From Xenorhabdus griffiniae (GTDB taxonomy: Bacteria > Pseudomonadota > Gammaproteobacteria > Enterobacterales > Enterobacteriaceae), in NCBI RefSeq assembly GCF_001028135.1, contig NZ_LDNM01000016.1:88971-152970 (forward strand): a stretch of DNA of 64,000 nt. Reading direction: 5' to 3'. The notes beneath the pieces were generated by a model. It was not told the DNA's origin, did no database searches, and was given only the letters and a program-made list of their open reading frames with translations. The position numbers were made by a program, and so were the translations under genes. Below are positions 28,632 through 39,732 of the stretch, piece after piece (the stretch's first letter is position 1; the number at the start of each line of letters is the position of its first letter).

Positions 28632-29587
28632 CCATCTTATTGTGGTTTACGGCTTTTATTCTGGACAGGAAATTGGGTGATCCTCCCCATTGGCCGCACC
28701 CTGTGCGCTGGATGGGGCAGCTGACCAACCAAACTGAGCAGCTTATTCGCCGGATTTGCCAAACTGAAACCGATTTGACATGGGGCGGCGTACTGTTATG
28801 GCTGGTGGTCGTAGGGAGTGTCTGGCTGGCGAGCTATTGGGTTTTGCAATTGGTTTATGGCGTGACGTTCTGGCTGGGATGTTTGGTTGAAATTTGGCTG
28901 ATTTATACCGTGTTGGCAGGACGTGGCTTAGACGAGGCGGCAAATGCCGTTTATCAGGCATTGCGTCAGGAAGATTTAGCTGCCAGCCGTCAACAGCTTG
29001 GCAAAATTGTCGGTCGGGACACCGGCCAATTGCACCCTCCCCAAATCAGCCGGGCCACGATTGAAACCGTGGCAGAAAACAGCGTGGATGGCGTGATTGC
29101 TCCATTGTTCTTCTTAATGCTCGGCGGTGCTCCACTTGCTATGGCTTATAAGGCAATCAATACCCTGGATTCCATGGTGGGCTATAAAACGCCTCACTAT
29201 CGGGCGCTGGGGATGTTTTCGGCACGTATGGATGATGTGGCGAATTGGCTGCCTGCCCGTTTGGGTTGGCTTCTGCTGGCAATGGCCGCGAAATGGCAGG
29301 GTTTGGATTTTCGGCAGGCGTTACACATTGGCTGGCGTGATCGCTACCAACACAGTAGCCCCAACAGTGGCTGGCCGGAAGCCACTGTAGCAGGGGCATT
29401 GGGTATCCGTCTTGGCGGGCCGAATGTCTACTTTAATCAACTTGTCGAAAAACCGTGGATGGGTGATGCCTGGCGTGAAGTCACGCCTGATGATATCCCA
29501 CAGTCTGTTCAGATGATGGTGGTGGCATCCGTGATAGCGCTGTTGCTGTTTGCGCTGCTGCATAGCCTGGTCAGTGTGATGATATAA
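28628..29587 (+). CDS. cbiB: Adenosylcobinamide-phosphate synthase CbiB (membrane)
   Basis: Integral membrane enzyme that attaches aminopropanol phosphate to adenosylcobyric acid. 319 residues, same as Salmonella. Several hydrophobic segments (TILLWFTAFILD; GVLLWLVVVGSVWLASYWV; MVVASVIALLLFALL at the C-terminus) plus conserved ENSVDGVIAPLFF and YKAINTLDSMVGYK. The start ATGA overlaps the cbiA stop. Confidence 0.95.
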   Translation: MTILLWFTAFILDRKLGDPPHWPHPVRWMGQLTNQTEQLIRRICQTETDLTWGGVLLWLVVVGSVWLASYWVLQLVYGVTFWLGCLVEIWLIYTVLAGRGLDEAANAVYQALRQEDLAASRQQLGKIVGRDTGQLHPPQISRATIETVAENSVDGVIAPLFFLMLGGAPLAMAYKAINTLDSMVGYKTPHYRALGMFSARMDDVANWLPARLGWLLLAMAAKWQGLDFRQALHIGWRDRYQHSSPNSGWPEATVAGALGIRLGGPNVYFNQLVEKPWMGDAWREVTPDDIPQSVQMMVVASVIALLLFALLHSLVSVMI

Positions 29588-29599
29588 GGAGGGAACAGC

Positions 29600-30241
29600 A
29601 TGAGCGATTACATCCGACAACCCCAACAGATCGAAAGAAATAGCTTTGATATTATCAGCCAGCTTATTTTTGAATCGCGGCCTGATTATCGTTTTGTGGA
29701 CGCGGATCAAGAAGCCGTGATCAAACGGGTGATCCATACCACCGCTGATTTTGACTGGCTTGATATTCTCTATTTTTCCCCGCATGTTTTGCGCCACATT
29801 CGTGACGGTATCTTGCGTGGCTGTACGTTATATACCGATACAACAATGGTGCTATCTGGCATCAATAAAACGCGCCTGGCTCAGTATGGCAGCGAGTGCC
29901 GTTGTTATGTCAGCGATCCCCGCGCCGTTCAAATGGCAAAAAACCAGCAAATCACACGTTCAATGGCCGCCGTCGATCTGGCTCTGCAAGAAGCAGGGGA
30001 GAAGATTTTTGTCTTTGGCAACGCCCCGACTGCGCTGTTTCGGTTGCTGGAACACCCATTTGCACCCATTGCAGTCGTTGGTGTGCCTGTTGGGTTTGTT
30101 GGCGCAGAGGAATCAAAAAATGCCCTGATCAATCGCGGATTAAGCTGCATTGCAGCAAAAGGGCGCAAGGGAGGCAGCAATATTGCCGCCGCCATTATCA
30201 ACGCCATTCTGTACCGGATGCCGGAGGTCAGGCATGAATGA
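29600..30241 (+). CDS. cbiC: Cobalt-precorrin-8 methylmutase
   Basis: Moves the methyl from C11 to C12 to give cobyrinate. 213 residues. The catalytic histidine is H46 in [10 protein letters not shown]; other blocks are [15 protein letters not shown] and [14 protein letters not shown] ribosome site (aaggaggg) precedes it, 12 nt after cbiB. It overlaps cbiD by 8 nt. Confidence 0.96.
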   Translation: MSDYIRQPQQIERNSFDIISQLIFESRPDYRFVDADQEAVIKRVIHTTADFDWLDILYFSPHVLRHIRDGILRGCTLYTDTTMVLSGINKTRLAQYGSECRCYVSDPRAVQMAKNQQITRSMAAVDLALQEAGEKIFVFGNAPTALFRLLEHPFAPIAVVGVPVGFVGAEESKNALINRGLSCIAAKGRKGGSNIAAAIINAILYRMPEVRHE

Positions 30242-31397
30242 AATCAGTGATACACAAGCCAATAGCCTCGGAACGGTTTGGCATCGGGGCAAGCAGTATC
30301 GCAAGGGCTACACCACGGGGTCTTGTGCCACAGCCGCTGCCAGGGTTGCGGCATTGATGATCTTGCGTCAGCAGATTATTCATCAGGTTTCGATTGTCAC
30401 ACCTTCAGGTGTCACCCTGGTCTTGAATGTTGAACAGCCCTTGATTGAGGGACAGCAGGCGGTTGCCGCTATCCGTAAAGATGGCGGCGATGATGTGGAT
30501 GCAACCCACGGTATGTTGATTTTTGCCCGTGTCTGCCTGAATGACAGCGGGGTGATCACACTGGATGGCGATGAAGGCATTGGCAGGGTAACGCGGGTGG
30601 GGGTAGGTTTGCCGATTGGCTGGGCAGCCATTAATAAAACCCCACGGCATACCATTGAAGAAGCGGTACGGGAGGTCATCGGTCCGCAGCGTGGGGCAGA
30701 TATCATCCTCTTTGCCCCTGAAGGCGAGGAACGGGCGAAGAAAACCTATAACGACAGATTGGGGATTAAGGGAGGTATTTCGGTTATTGGCACGACAGGC
30801 ATTGTGACGCCGATGTCGGAAGAGAGCTGGAAACGTTCTCTGGCACTGGAATTAGAAGCCAAACGTGCCGATGGGCTGGATCGCATTATTTTTGTGCCGG
30901 GAAATCACGGTGAACGTTTTGTCAGTCAGCAGTTGGGTATTGATGCGAATTATGTCGTCACAATGAGTAACTTTGTCAGTTATATGTTGCAAGAAGCCGT
31001 GCGTCTGGAGTTCCGTCATATCGTTCTGGTAGGGCATGTCGGCAAGTTGGTGAAAATCGCGGCCGGTATCTTTCATACCCACAGCCATATTGCTGATGGT
31101 CGCATGGAAACGCTGATTGCCAATTTGGCCTTAATAGGGGCACCTTTCGAACTGATTCAGGCCGTGGATCAATGTGATACCACCGAAGCAGCCATTGAGT
31201 TGATTGCAGAACAGGGCTGGCAGGCCGTGTACCAACAAATTGCCCGGAAAATCTGCGGGCGTATCGACCAAATGCTACGTTTCGCCCGTGGTAAGCCGCA
31301 GTGTGATGCCATTCTCTTCTCTTTTGATAATCAGGTGTTGGGCTGCAACCGGCCTGTGGACGCGATAGTGAAGGATTTTATGGAGGATTGCCGATGA
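30234..31397 (+). CDS. cbiD: Cobalt-precorrin-5B C1-methyltransferase
   Basis: 387 residues from MNEISD; the start overlaps the cbiC stop as ATGAATGA. CbiD signatures: [19 protein letters not shown] at the N-terminus, [13 protein letters not shown], and [21 protein letters not shown]. It methylates C1 in the anaerobic pathway; the aerobic counterpart CobF is unrelated, so this gene alone marks the cobalt-early route. Confidence 0.96.
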   Translation: MNEISDTQANSLGTVWHRGKQYRKGYTTGSCATAAARVAALMILRQQIIHQVSIVTPSGVTLVLNVEQPLIEGQQAVAAIRKDGGDDVDATHGMLIFARVCLNDSGVITLDGDEGIGRVTRVGVGLPIGWAAINKTPRHTIEEAVREVIGPQRGADIILFAPEGEERAKKTYNDRLGIKGGISVIGTTGIVTPMSEESWKRSLALELEAKRADGLDRIIFVPGNHGERFVSQQLGIDANYVVTMSNFVSYMLQEAVRLEFRHIVLVGHVGKLVKIAAGIFHTHSHIADGRMETLIANLALIGAPFELIQAVDQCDTTEAAIELIAEQGWQAVYQQIARKICGRIDQMLRFARGKPQCDAILFSFDNQVLGCNRPVDAIVKDFMEDCR

Positions 31398-32014
31398 TCA
31401 CTGTTATTGGTATTGGCCCCGGCGCCGCTGCAAACCAAACATTGGCGGCGTTGGAAGCGATCAGACAGGCGGAAGTGTTGGTCGGCGGAAAGCGCCATCT
31501 CGCCGAATTTTCCCATTTCAACGGGGAAACCCGCCGTTTGGATGCTGATGTGGATGGATTGATGCAGTGGCTTGAACAGAATCAGCATCGGCAAATTATT
31601 GTGCTGGCTTCGGGTGATCCGCTCTTTTATGGCATCGGCAAACGAATCATTGAGCATTTTTCTGGACAAAATATCCGCATTATCTCTGGCATCAGTTCAA
31701 TCCAATATTTATGCGCCCGGATTTTGCTGGATATGAACGACATTTATCTCACCAGCAGCCACGGGCGCAAACCGGATTTTGACTGGCTATTGCAACACGA
31801 AAAAATCGCCATGGTAACGGATGACGCCATTGGCCCTTACCAGATTGCGCAAGAAATTCTGGTGCGCGGGCAGCAACGTCGCATGGTGATCGGCAAAAAT
31901 TTATCCCATGAACATGAGCAAATAATTTGTTTGTATGCGGAACAGGTCGTGCAACGCGGCAACATTGATTATGGCCTGAATGTTGTGGTGATTTTAAAGG
32001 GTGAACCTGAATGA
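31394..32014 (+). CDS. cbiE: Cobalt-precorrin-7 C5-methyltransferase
   Basis: 206 residues, SAM methyltransferase of the tetrapyrrole (CobA-like) fold: [16 protein letters not shown] at the N-terminus and [15 protein letters not shown]. The ATG overlaps the cbiD stop by 4 nt, with GGAGG eight bases upstream. It works with CbiT, here separate as in enterobacteria (fused as CobL elsewhere). Confidence 0.94.
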   Translation: MITVIGIGPGAAANQTLAALEAIRQAEVLVGGKRHLAEFSHFNGETRRLDADVDGLMQWLEQNQHRQIIVLASGDPLFYGIGKRIIEHFSGQNIRIISGISSIQYLCARILLDMNDIYLTSSHGRKPDFDWLLQHEKIAMVTDDAIGPYQIAQEILVRGQQRRMVIGKNLSHEHEQIICLYAEQVVQRGNIDYGLNVVVILKGEPE

Positions 32015-32595
32015 AAGATGAACTGTTTTTGCGTGGTCATCGCATCCCCATGACCAAAGAAACGGTTAGGGCGCTGGCATTGGAACGACTGGAGCTGGAA
32101 AACGCCTGCCGTTTTATCGATGTTGGTGCGGGTACGGGCAGCGTCAGTATTGAAGCGGCATTGCGCTATCCGGCATTGGATATTCTCGCCATTGAACGCA
32201 AGGAAGAGGCCTTGTCACTGCTTGCTGAAAATGTTCGGCATTTTGGCTGCCAGAGGGTTCGTATCCAGTCTGGTATGGCCCCTGTGCCATTGGACAGCAC
32301 CGCAGAAGCTATTTTCATTGGCGGAACGGGTGGGCATCTGACAGAAATCATTGATTGGGCGTTGCTGCACCTGAACTCAGGTGGGCGTTTAGTCATGACT
32401 TTTATCCTGCTGGAAAACTTCACGCAAGCATTATCGCACCTGAAATCCTGTCGGGTGACCGCGCTTGATGGGCGTGAAATTCAGGTGGGAGAACTGACGG
32501 CACTCGGGCAGGGACATTATTTCAAACCCAACAATCCCACTTATTTGTTGTCCTGCCAGAAAAAATCCGGTCAAGAGGAGCGGAATGATGCCTGA
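32011..32595 (+). CDS. cbiT: Cobalt-precorrin-6B C15-methyltransferase (decarboxylating)
   Basis: 194 residues. A class I SAM methyltransferase with motif [17 protein letters not shown] and a downstream [17 protein letters not shown] block. It methylates C15 and removes the acetate carboxyl at C12. 4-nt overlap with cbiE. Its end overlaps cbiF by 11 nt. Confidence 0.95.
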   Translation: MKDELFLRGHRIPMTKETVRALALERLELENACRFIDVGAGTGSVSIEAALRYPALDILAIERKEEALSLLAENVRHFGCQRVRIQSGMAPVPLDSTAEAIFIGGTGGHLTEIIDWALLHLNSGGRLVMTFILLENFTQALSHLKSCRVTALDGREIQVGELTALGQGHYFKPNNPTYLLSCQKKSGQEERNDA

Positions 32596-33391
32596 ATCTA
32601 TTAACGCTGAACAGATAGATAACGTCAGTTTTGATACTGAAAAAGTCTGGTTTGTGGGGGCGGGACCAGGGGATAAGAGCCTGATTACCCTGAAAGGCTA
32701 TCAATTATTACGTCAGGCGCACGTGGTGATTTATGCCGGTTCGCTGGTTAATCGGGCGTTACTGGATTATTGCCGTACAGATGCCGAATGCCATGACAGT
32801 GCGAGATTGACGTTAGCGGAAATCACGGAATTGATGGTGAATGGCGTGCAAGCGGGCAAATTGGTGGTTCGCCTGCAAACGGGAGATTTATCGCTGTTTG
32901 GCTCCATACGTGAGCAGGCCGAAGAACTGGCAAATCATACTATTGGTTTTGTTTCTGTGCCCGGGGTGAGTTCGTTTCTTGGGGCGGCTGCGCAGTTGGG
33001 CGTGGAGTACACCGTGCCCGAAGTCGCGCAAAGTTTGATTATCACCCGCATGGAAGGCAGAACGCCGATGCCGCCCCGGGAAACGCTGGAGGCCTTTGCC
33101 GCTCACCAAACTTCAATGGCGATCTTCCTTTCGGTACAGAATATGACAGAGGTTGTCGCTCGGTTGGTTCAGGGCGGTTATGGACAGGCAACCCCTGTTG
33201 CGGTGGTTTATAAGGCAACCTGGCCGGATTGCCAGATAGTGCGGGGGACATTGGCGACGATTGCTGAACAGGTACACAGCGCCGGCATTCGTAAAACGGC
33301 CTTGATCCTGGTAGGCGCTTTTCTTGGCGAAGAGTATCACTACTCGAAACTGTACGATGCGAGGTTCAGCCATGAATACCGTAGCGCCTGA
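32585..33391 (+). CDS. cbiF: Cobalt-precorrin-4 C11-methyltransferase
   Basis: 268 residues with the CbiF/CobM signatures [43 protein letters not shown] and [15 protein letters not shown]. The N-terminus is about 11 residues longer than Salmonella CbiF; two adjacent ATGs (32585, 32588) are possible starts, with aagagg just upstream. Confidence 0.95.
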   Translation: MMPESINAEQIDNVSFDTEKVWFVGAGPGDKSLITLKGYQLLRQAHVVIYAGSLVNRALLDYCRTDAECHDSARLTLAEITELMVNGVQAGKLVVRLQTGDLSLFGSIREQAEELANHTIGFVSVPGVSSFLGAAAQLGVEYTVPEVAQSLIITRMEGRTPMPPRETLEAFAAHQTSMAIFLSVQNMTEVVARLVQGGYGQATPVAVVYKATWPDCQIVRGTLATIAEQVHSAGIRKTALILVGAFLGEEYHYSKLYDARFSHEYRSA

Positions 33392-34472
33392 TTTAATGTC
33401 ACCTGACAAAGAATATGCCTTGTTTTGCCTGACAGAAGGGGGGATGGCGTTGGCTCGTCGTTTGCGAACCCATTTAGCAATGGATTGTTTCACTTCCCCG
33501 GAATGGGTGACGAGTGAAGTTATGGATGTCGGCAGCGGGTTCAGGGCATTTGAAGGTGGTTTTGCCAATACGGTACGCAGGGCATTCACCCAATATGGCG
33601 CGTTGATCATGATTGGCGCGACGGGGATCGCCATTCGGGTTATCGCCCCGTTGCTCAAGGACAAAATGACTGATCCGGCGGTCGTCGTACTGGATGAAAA
33701 AGGGCAGTTTGCGATCAGTTTATTGTCGGGGCATATGGGCGGTGCGAATAAGCTGGCACAACAGATCGCAGCTATTCTTGATGGTCAGGCGGTGATCACC
33801 ACTGCAACCGATGTTAACCAGGTCGCCGCATTGGATCTGTTATCGCAAGAAATTGATGGAACAATGGAGAATTTCCGTGCCAATGTCAAAACCGTTAATC
33901 AAATGCTGGTCAATGGCAAGCGGGTCGGCATTTGGTGGCATCCCGACTTGAGTGATGAAAAAGATCGCTATGACACGCGTGGGTTCATTCCCGTTGAGTC
34001 GCTGGAAGATCGGCCTGAGCTGGATGCTCTGGTATACATCAGCTATGAACGGACACATCTGGCACTGGCAATCCCGACTTTTAAATTAATCCCGCGCCGT
34101 ATCGTTGCAGGCATCGGTTGTCGGCGGGGAGTGGAAGCGGAACGGCTCGCAGAATTATTAGATCGCCATCTGGCGGAACATCACCTTGAATCTTTGGCGC
34201 TAAAAGCCGTCGGCAGTGTTGAACTGAAAAAAAACGAACCGGCGTTAATCCAGTTGGCCCAAGAGCGGCAAATTCCCTACCAAATCTTCTCTGTTAATCA
34301 GCTTGCCCAGTGTGAACAGACATTTCCGGTTTCTGAATTTGTGCGAAAAACGGTGGGTATAGGCTGTGTCTCCCAACCTGTGGCCTGGCTAATGAGCCAA
34401 GGGCATCTGGTTGGTCATACCCTGCGTGAGCAGGGCGTCACCATCACATTAGGAGTATTGCATCCATGTTAA
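33372..34472 (+). CDS. cbiG: Cobalt-precorrin-5A hydrolase
   Basis: 366 residues from MNTVAP. It opens the lactone ring, releasing acetaldehyde. Blocks: [36 protein letters not shown], and the C-terminal [13 protein letters not shown]. The frame is open further upstream inside cbiF, but MNTVAP has a gagg ribosome site and gives family length. It overlaps cbiF by 20 nt and cbiH by 7 nt. Confidence 0.93.
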   Translation: MNTVAPDLMSPDKEYALFCLTEGGMALARRLRTHLAMDCFTSPEWVTSEVMDVGSGFRAFEGGFANTVRRAFTQYGALIMIGATGIAIRVIAPLLKDKMTDPAVVVLDEKGQFAISLLSGHMGGANKLAQQIAAILDGQAVITTATDVNQVAALDLLSQEIDGTMENFRANVKTVNQMLVNGKRVGIWWHPDLSDEKDRYDTRGFIPVESLEDRPELDALVYISYERTHLALAIPTFKLIPRRIVAGIGCRRGVEAERLAELLDRHLAEHHLESLALKAVGSVELKKNEPALIQLAQERQIPYQIFSVNQLAQCEQTFPVSEFVRKTVGIGCVSQPVAWLMSQGHLVGHTLREQGVTITLGVLHPC

Positions 34473-35191
34473 CAGTCATTGGAATCGGTCCCGGCAGCGA
34501 AGCCATGATGACGCAGGAGGCGATTGCGGCTTTGAAAGCGGCTGACATCGTGGTGGGTTACAAAACCTACACCCATCTGGTGAAACCACTGGTAGGCGAT
34601 AAAGAAATTATCAAAACCGGCATGTGCAAAGAGATTGAACGCTGCCAGACAGCCATTGAGCTGGCCGAACAGGGTAAAAATGTGGCGGTAGTGTGTAGCG
34701 GGGATGCGGGTATTTATGGCATGGCTGGCTTGATTTTGGCGTTGGTCAGCCAGCAAAAGCGCAAGGTAGAAGTCCGGCTGGTAGCGGGCGTGACGGCGAG
34801 TACGGCTTGCGCCGCCTTGCTTGGTGCGCCATTGATGCATGACTTTTGTCATATCAGCCTAAGCGATCTGCTCACCCCGTGGGAGGTTATTGAAAAGCGG
34901 GTTCAGGCTGCGGCAGAAGCCGATTTTGTGGTCTGCTTCTATAATCCCCGCAGTCGCGGACGGGAAGAGCATCTGGCCCGGGCATTTTCCCTGATGGCGC
35001 CGTGGACATCGCCAGAAACGCCCGTTGGCGTGGTGAAAGCGGCCGGGCGCAAACATGAGGATAAATGGCTGACGACTTTTGGCTCAATGGATTTTTCCCG
35101 TGTTGATATGCGCAGTCTGGTGATCGTGGGCAACCAGTCAACGTATATCCGTGATGGGCTGATGATCACGCCGAGAGGATACAAGCTATGA
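34466..35191 (+). CDS. cbiH: Cobalt-factor III / precorrin-3B C17-methyltransferase
   Basis: 241 residues: [18 protein letters not shown] at the N-terminus, VVCSGDAGIYGMAGL, and the CbiH-type AGVTASTACAALLGAPLMHDF. Catalyses C17 methylation with ring contraction. No extra Fe-S domain (CbiH60 type) is present. Coupled by overlap on both sides. Confidence 0.95.
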   Translation: MLTVIGIGPGSEAMMTQEAIAALKAADIVVGYKTYTHLVKPLVGDKEIIKTGMCKEIERCQTAIELAEQGKNVAVVCSGDAGIYGMAGLILALVSQQKRKVEVRLVAGVTASTACAALLGAPLMHDFCHISLSDLLTPWEVIEKRVQAAAEADFVVCFYNPRSRGREEHLARAFSLMAPWTSPETPVGVVKAAGRKHEDKWLTTFGSMDFSRVDMRSLVIVGNQSTYIRDGLMITPRGYKL

Positions 35192-35973
35192 AACAACCAT
35201 TGATTCACATTTTTGGCGGTACGAGCGATGCCCGCCAGATTTGTGTGATGATGGATATTGCCGGCATAAATTATAGCTTGTCAGTGGCGACGCCGGCGGG
35301 AGCACAGCAGGCGATGGGGATCCGCGGTGAAATTGTTACCGGCAGGATGGAGGCCGAAGAGATGGCCGAATATCTGCAAAAGCGAGGGACAAAAAGGGTG
35401 ATTGATGCATCCCATCCTTATGCTGAACGACTGAGTCAAAACATTGTCGGCGCTTGCCAAAAGTTGGCTATCCCTCTCATTCGTTATATCCGTCCCAGCG
35501 ATATTGATGCGGTTGAACATCCCCTTATCTATAAAGTGGCAACCATTAAGCAGGCGTGTGAAATAGCAACCGGTTTGGCAAACCGTATTTTGCTGACCAC
35601 CGGCAGTAAACAATTGGCCGACTACGTGGCGCACCTGCCAGGAAAAACAGTGCTGGCCCGTGTATTGCCAACCGCAGACGTTTTGGCGCTGTGTGAATCT
35701 TGTGGTTTGTCGGTCGATCAGATCTTTGCCCTGAAAGGTCCCTTCAGTGCCGATTTCAATCGGGCATTTTACCAATTTTGTCAGGCGGAGGTTGTCATAA
35801 CCAAAGAGTCTGGTGAGCAAGGCGGGTTCAGGGAAAAAGTGGAACCCTGCCTTTCTCTCGGGTTGCCCTGCATTGTGCTCTGTCGCCCGGGGCAGCAATT
35901 TGCCGGAGAGGGGATCACGCAGGCCAACGGATTGGACGAGATGGCACGGTTATTGGCGGATTTTGGCACGTAA
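35188..35973 (+). CDS. cbiJ: Cobalt-precorrin-6A reductase
   Basis: 261 residues: HIFGGTSDARQICVMM at the N-terminus, IDASHPYAERLSQNI, RYIRPSD, and the C-terminal KGPFSADFNRAFY and TKESGEQGGFREKVE blocks of CbiJ/CobK. NADPH/NADH-dependent reduction of the macrocycle. 4-nt overlap with cbiH. Confidence 0.94.
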   Translation: MKQPLIHIFGGTSDARQICVMMDIAGINYSLSVATPAGAQQAMGIRGEIVTGRMEAEEMAEYLQKRGTKRVIDASHPYAERLSQNIVGACQKLAIPLIRYIRPSDIDAVEHPLIYKVATIKQACEIATGLANRILLTTGSKQLADYVAHLPGKTVLARVLPTADVLALCESCGLSVDQIFALKGPFSADFNRAFYQFCQAEVVITKESGEQGGFREKVEPCLSLGLPCIVLCRPGQQFAGEGITQANGLDEMARLLADFGT

Positions 35974-35996
35974 ATAAACCAATAAGGAAAAGCGAA

Positions 35997-36788
35997 ATGA
36001 AAAAAGCATTATTGGTGATAAGTTTCGGAACCAGTTATCCCGAAACGCTGAAAAACAATATTGAAGCCTGTGAGCAGCAATTAGCCTCGGTGTTTCCAGA
36101 CCGGAAACTCTTTCGGGCCTTTACCTCCGGCATGATCATTCGCAAATTGCGTCAGCGCGATGGCATTCACATTGATACTCCCCACGATGCACTGACCAGA
36201 CTGCATCACGCAGGCTATCACGATGTTGCTGTTCAATGCCTGCATATCATTAATGGCGATGAATATGAAAAAGTGCGGCGTGAGGTTGAGAAATTTCGTC
36301 CTCGTTTTAAGCGGTTGGTGCTGGGTACGCCCCTGCTTAGCCACTTTGATGACTACCTGCAACTGATGCGGGCACTGCGCCACCAGCTTCCGCGGTTGGC
36401 AGAGAATGAATGTGTCGTTTTTATGGGACACGGTACAACACACTCTGCTTTTTCTGCCTACGCCTGTCTGGATCACCTGATGAGCCATTCCCATTTTCCG
36501 GCACGGGTAGGGGCGGTCGAAAGCTATCCTGAACTTCCTCTGATCATTAAGGGATTAAAAGAGCAAAAGATCCGCAAGGCTTATCTGATGCCATTGATGC
36601 TGGTGGCCGGCGATCATGCCACTAATGATATGGCTTCAAATGAAGAAGACTCCTGGAAGTCACAGTTGGAGAATGCGGGGATTGTTGCGATCCCCTGGCT
36701 ACAGGGATTGGGGGAAAACCCGATGATTCGGCAGATGTTTGTCGATCACCTTGCTTACGCGCTAAATGAGCAGGAGAAAGCGTTATGA
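35997..36788 (+). CDS. cbiK: Sirohydrochlorin cobaltochelatase
   Basis: 263 residues, inserts Co2+ into sirohydrochlorin, the committing step of the early-cobalt pathway. Metal-binding histidines fall at H145 (FMGHGTTHS) and H207 (AGDHATND), the same numbers as in Salmonella CbiK. No signal peptide, unlike periplasmic CbiK of Desulfovibrio. It overlaps cbiL by 4 nt. Confidence 0.96.
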   Translation: MKKALLVISFGTSYPETLKNNIEACEQQLASVFPDRKLFRAFTSGMIIRKLRQRDGIHIDTPHDALTRLHHAGYHDVAVQCLHIINGDEYEKVRREVEKFRPRFKRLVLGTPLLSHFDDYLQLMRALRHQLPRLAENECVVFMGHGTTHSAFSAYACLDHLMSHSHFPARVGAVESYPELPLIIKGLKEQKIRKAYLMPLMLVAGDHATNDMASNEEDSWKSQLENAGIVAIPWLQGLGENPMIRQMFVDHLAYALNEQEKAL

Positions 36789-37543
36789 ACGAAACAGCAA
36801 CAGCAGGAAAACTGTATGTTATGGGCGTTGGCCCGGGAGCCAGTGACCTGATTACTGTACGGGCTGCGCGTATTCTTTCTGAACTTGATGTGATCTATAC
36901 CCCGACGGGAAAAAAAGGCGCCAGAAGTCTCGCTCACGCCATCATTGAAGAATACCTTTCGCCGAACACTCAAGTTTGCACTTATCACTTTTTAATGAAA
37001 GCCGACATAGCAGCAAAACAAGCGGTGTGGGATGAAGTGGCGCAAGCCTTGAAAGAGGAAGTGGCGAATGGCAGGAAAGTGGGGTTTATCACTTTGGGCG
37101 ATCCGATGCTGTTTAGTACATGGGTATTTCTTTTGCAGCGGTTGGTATCGCAACAGATGACTTCTCCCTCATGGCTGGAAATTGTGCCGGGGATCACCTC
37201 ATTTTCTGCCATTGCCGCCGCCAGTGCGATGCCACTGGCGATGGAAGATCAAACATTGGCTGTCATTGCCTGTACCGCGTCTGAAACTGTCTTAGAGCAA
37301 GCATTACTCAATCACGACTGCATTGTCCTGATGAAAATCTATTCGCGTTTTCCTCTGATCCGTGACCTGCTGCAACGTCACAATCTGTTAGAACATGCGT
37401 TGATGATGGCTGATGCGACTTTGCCGACTGAACAAGGTTGGCATAATCTCGCCGCACTACCCCTCAGCGAAAAAGAGGGGATGCAGGGATTGTCCTATTT
37501 TTCAACGATTCTGGTTAATAAAAACTGGCCATTATCAAGGTGA
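36785..37543 (+). CDS. cbiL: Cobalt-precorrin-2 C20-methyltransferase
   Basis: 252 residues: LYVMGVGPGASDLITVRAARIL, GFITLGDPMLFSTWVFLL and VPGITSFSAIAAAS, as in CbiL/CobI. Next in Salmonella would come cbiMNQO, the cobalt transporter; here an 81-nt gap leads straight to cbiP. Confidence 0.94.
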   Translation: MNETATAGKLYVMGVGPGASDLITVRAARILSELDVIYTPTGKKGARSLAHAIIEEYLSPNTQVCTYHFLMKADIAAKQAVWDEVAQALKEEVANGRKVGFITLGDPMLFSTWVFLLQRLVSQQMTSPSWLEIVPGITSFSAIAAASAMPLAMEDQTLAVIACTASETVLEQALLNHDCIVLMKIYSRFPLIRDLLQRHNLLEHALMMADATLPTEQGWHNLAALPLSEKEGMQGLSYFSTILVNKNWPLSR

Positions 37544-37624
37544 GTGATAATGGTATGCCGATGGTGGTGATTGGCACTGCTGTGGCGGAAAAACAGGACA
37601 CAATGAAATAAGAGAGGAAATAGA

Positions 37625-39190
37625 ATGACATTATCGCTGATGGTTCAGGGAACGGCGTCTGATGCCGGCAAAAGTGTGCTGGTGGCGGGATTTTGTCGGC
37701 TATTTGCCCAGGATGGCTATCGCTGTACGCCCTTTAAATCACAGAATATGGCGCTTAATTCTGGGATTACCGCAGATGGCAAAGAGATGGGACGAGCGCA
37801 GATATTTCAGGCGGAAGCTGCGGGGATTGCGCCGGATGTACGGATGAATCCTGTATTGTTGAAACCCACCAGCGATCGCAAGGCGCAGGTGGTTTTTATG
37901 GGGAAAGTGATGTGCAGCATGACTGCGGTGGAATATCACGAACATAAACCCCAATTGCTCCAGCAGATTTTGAGGGCATACAACGGGTTAGCAGCAGAAA
38001 CGGATATCATGGTGTTAGAAGGGGCGGGCAGTCCGGCTGAGATCAATTTGCGTGATCGCGATATTGTTAATATGGGGATGGCTGAATTAGTGGATGCGCC
38101 GGTCATTTTGGTGGCAGATATTGATCGTGGCGGGGTATTTGCATCCATCTACGGCACATTAGCCTTGCTTAAACCGGCGGAAAAAGCCCGTATTAAGGGC
38201 GTGATCATCAATAAATTTCGCGGTGATATCGCTTTGTTGCAATCAGGGATCGATCAGATCGAAACTTTGACACAAGTCCCGATATTGGGGGTATTACCGT
38301 GGCTGGAGCTTGATCTGGAAGATGAAGACAGCGTCGCTTTGCAGGTGGGTAAATATGATCGGCCGCAACAAAAAACAGGAAACTGTCTGGATATTGCTGT
38401 CATCCAATACCCCCATATCGCCAATTTCACCGATTTCAATGCGCTGGCAGCTCAACCGGATGTGTTTTTGCATTATGTCTCCAAACCTTCTGAACTCCAG
38501 AAAGCCGACCTGATTATTCTTCCCGGCAGCAAACATACATTGGCAGATTTGGTATGGTTGAAAACTCAGGGGTTTGAACCGGCAATTATCACGGCTCATC
38601 AGAAAAATGTACCGATTATCGGGATCTGCGGTGGCTATCAAATGTTAGGTAAGCAGATTGTGGATGGGGTGGAATCCGGCTTAACGCAAATGACAGGATT
38701 AGGTTTATTGGATACGGAAACCCACTTTGCCAGTGAAAAACAGACCGCACAGGTTAGGGGCGTAGTCATGCCTGCGTTGTCGGGTATGCTGAAATTATGC
38801 AGCGAACAACCGATTGCGGGTTATGAAATCCATCTGGGAACCACTCGGCTTGGTCAGCAGGCAACGCCTTTTGCCCAAATATATTGGCGCAACGGCGAAG
38901 AAAGAAATCGTGAGGAAAAAAACGGGTTTGATGGTGCAGTGGCTCAAGATGGTTTGGTCATGGGAAGTTACCTGCATGGTTTGTTCGATCAAAACACGTT
39001 TACCCGCCCACTATTAAATCAATTGCGCATCAGAAAAGGCGATGTTCCACTGGAAAATGTGGCCTTTAATTACCGCCAGCATAAAGAAAAACAATTCAAC
39101 AAGTTGGCCGCCAGTATGCGTGAGCATCTGGATATCGCGCGGATTTATCAGTTAATGCATGAACACTCATCTGGCGGAGTGATGCCATGA
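37625..39190 (+). CDS. cbiP: Cobyric acid synthase
   Basis: 521 residues. Amidates side chains b, d, e and g. The N-terminal ATP-binding domain has [12 protein letters not shown] and [11 protein letters not shown]; the C-terminal glutaminase domain has its nucleophile in [12 protein letters not shown] and a closing SYLHGLFD histidine motif. Overlaps cobU by 4 nt. Confidence 0.96.
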   Translation: MTLSLMVQGTASDAGKSVLVAGFCRLFAQDGYRCTPFKSQNMALNSGITADGKEMGRAQIFQAEAAGIAPDVRMNPVLLKPTSDRKAQVVFMGKVMCSMTAVEYHEHKPQLLQQILRAYNGLAAETDIMVLEGAGSPAEINLRDRDIVNMGMAELVDAPVILVADIDRGGVFASIYGTLALLKPAEKARIKGVIINKFRGDIALLQSGIDQIETLTQVPILGVLPWLELDLEDEDSVALQVGKYDRPQQKTGNCLDIAVIQYPHIANFTDFNALAAQPDVFLHYVSKPSELQKADLIILPGSKHTLADLVWLKTQGFEPAIITAHQKNVPIIGICGGYQMLGKQIVDGVESGLTQMTGLGLLDTETHFASEKQTAQVRGVVMPALSGMLKLCSEQPIAGYEIHLGTTRLGQQATPFAQIYWRNGEERNREEKNGFDGAVAQDGLVMGSYLHGLFDQNTFTRPLLNQLRIRKGDVPLENVAFNYRQHKEKQFNKLAASMREHLDIARIYQLMHEHSSGGVMP

Positions 39191-39732
39191 TTTTAGTGAC
39201 AGGCGGTGCCCGCAGCGGCAAGAGTAGCTACGCTGAACACCTGCTCGCTAAACAGTGCGAGCAGGTGTTATATATAGCGACGGCACAGGTCACCGATGAA
39301 GAGATGGCCGCGCGTATTGAGCGGCATAAACAGGGACGACCGACACATTGGCGAACCTGGGAAGGCCATCAAGATTTAGGCTCTGTTATCCGCCAGCACC
39401 GCCAACCCCAAGAGGGCGTTATACTAGAATGTGTGACCACATTAATTGCCAGCGTGTTGTTTGACTTATCGGGTGGTGTCTCACCCGATGAACTTGATTT
39501 CGCCTCATTGGAGGGGGTTATCCATCACCAGATCGATGACCTGATTGATGCCAGCCTGATGTGTCCGATGCCAGTATATTTGGTGACCAACGAGTTGGGG
39601 ATGGGTATCACACCTGAAAACCGATTGGCACGCCATTTTGTCGATATTGCTGGACGTGCTAACCAAAAGCTGGCACAAGCGGCTAAAGAAGTCTGGCTGA
39701 TGGTTTCGGGCATTGGAGTGAAGATTAAATGA
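39187..39732 (+). CDS. cobU: Adenosylcobinamide kinase / guanylyltransferase
   Basis: 181 residues: P-loop [16 protein letters not shown], then [16 protein letters not shown] with the likely guanylylated histidine, and [19 protein letters not shown] near the C-terminus. Makes AdoCbi-GDP. Overlaps cbiP and cobS by 4 nt each. Confidence 0.95.
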   Translation: MILVTGGARSGKSSYAEHLLAKQCEQVLYIATAQVTDEEMAARIERHKQGRPTHWRTWEGHQDLGSVIRQHRQPQEGVILECVTTLIASVLFDLSGGVSPDELDFASLEGVIHHQIDDLIDASLMCPMPVYLVTNELGMGITPENRLARHFVDIAGRANQKLAQAAKEVWLMVSGIGVKIK

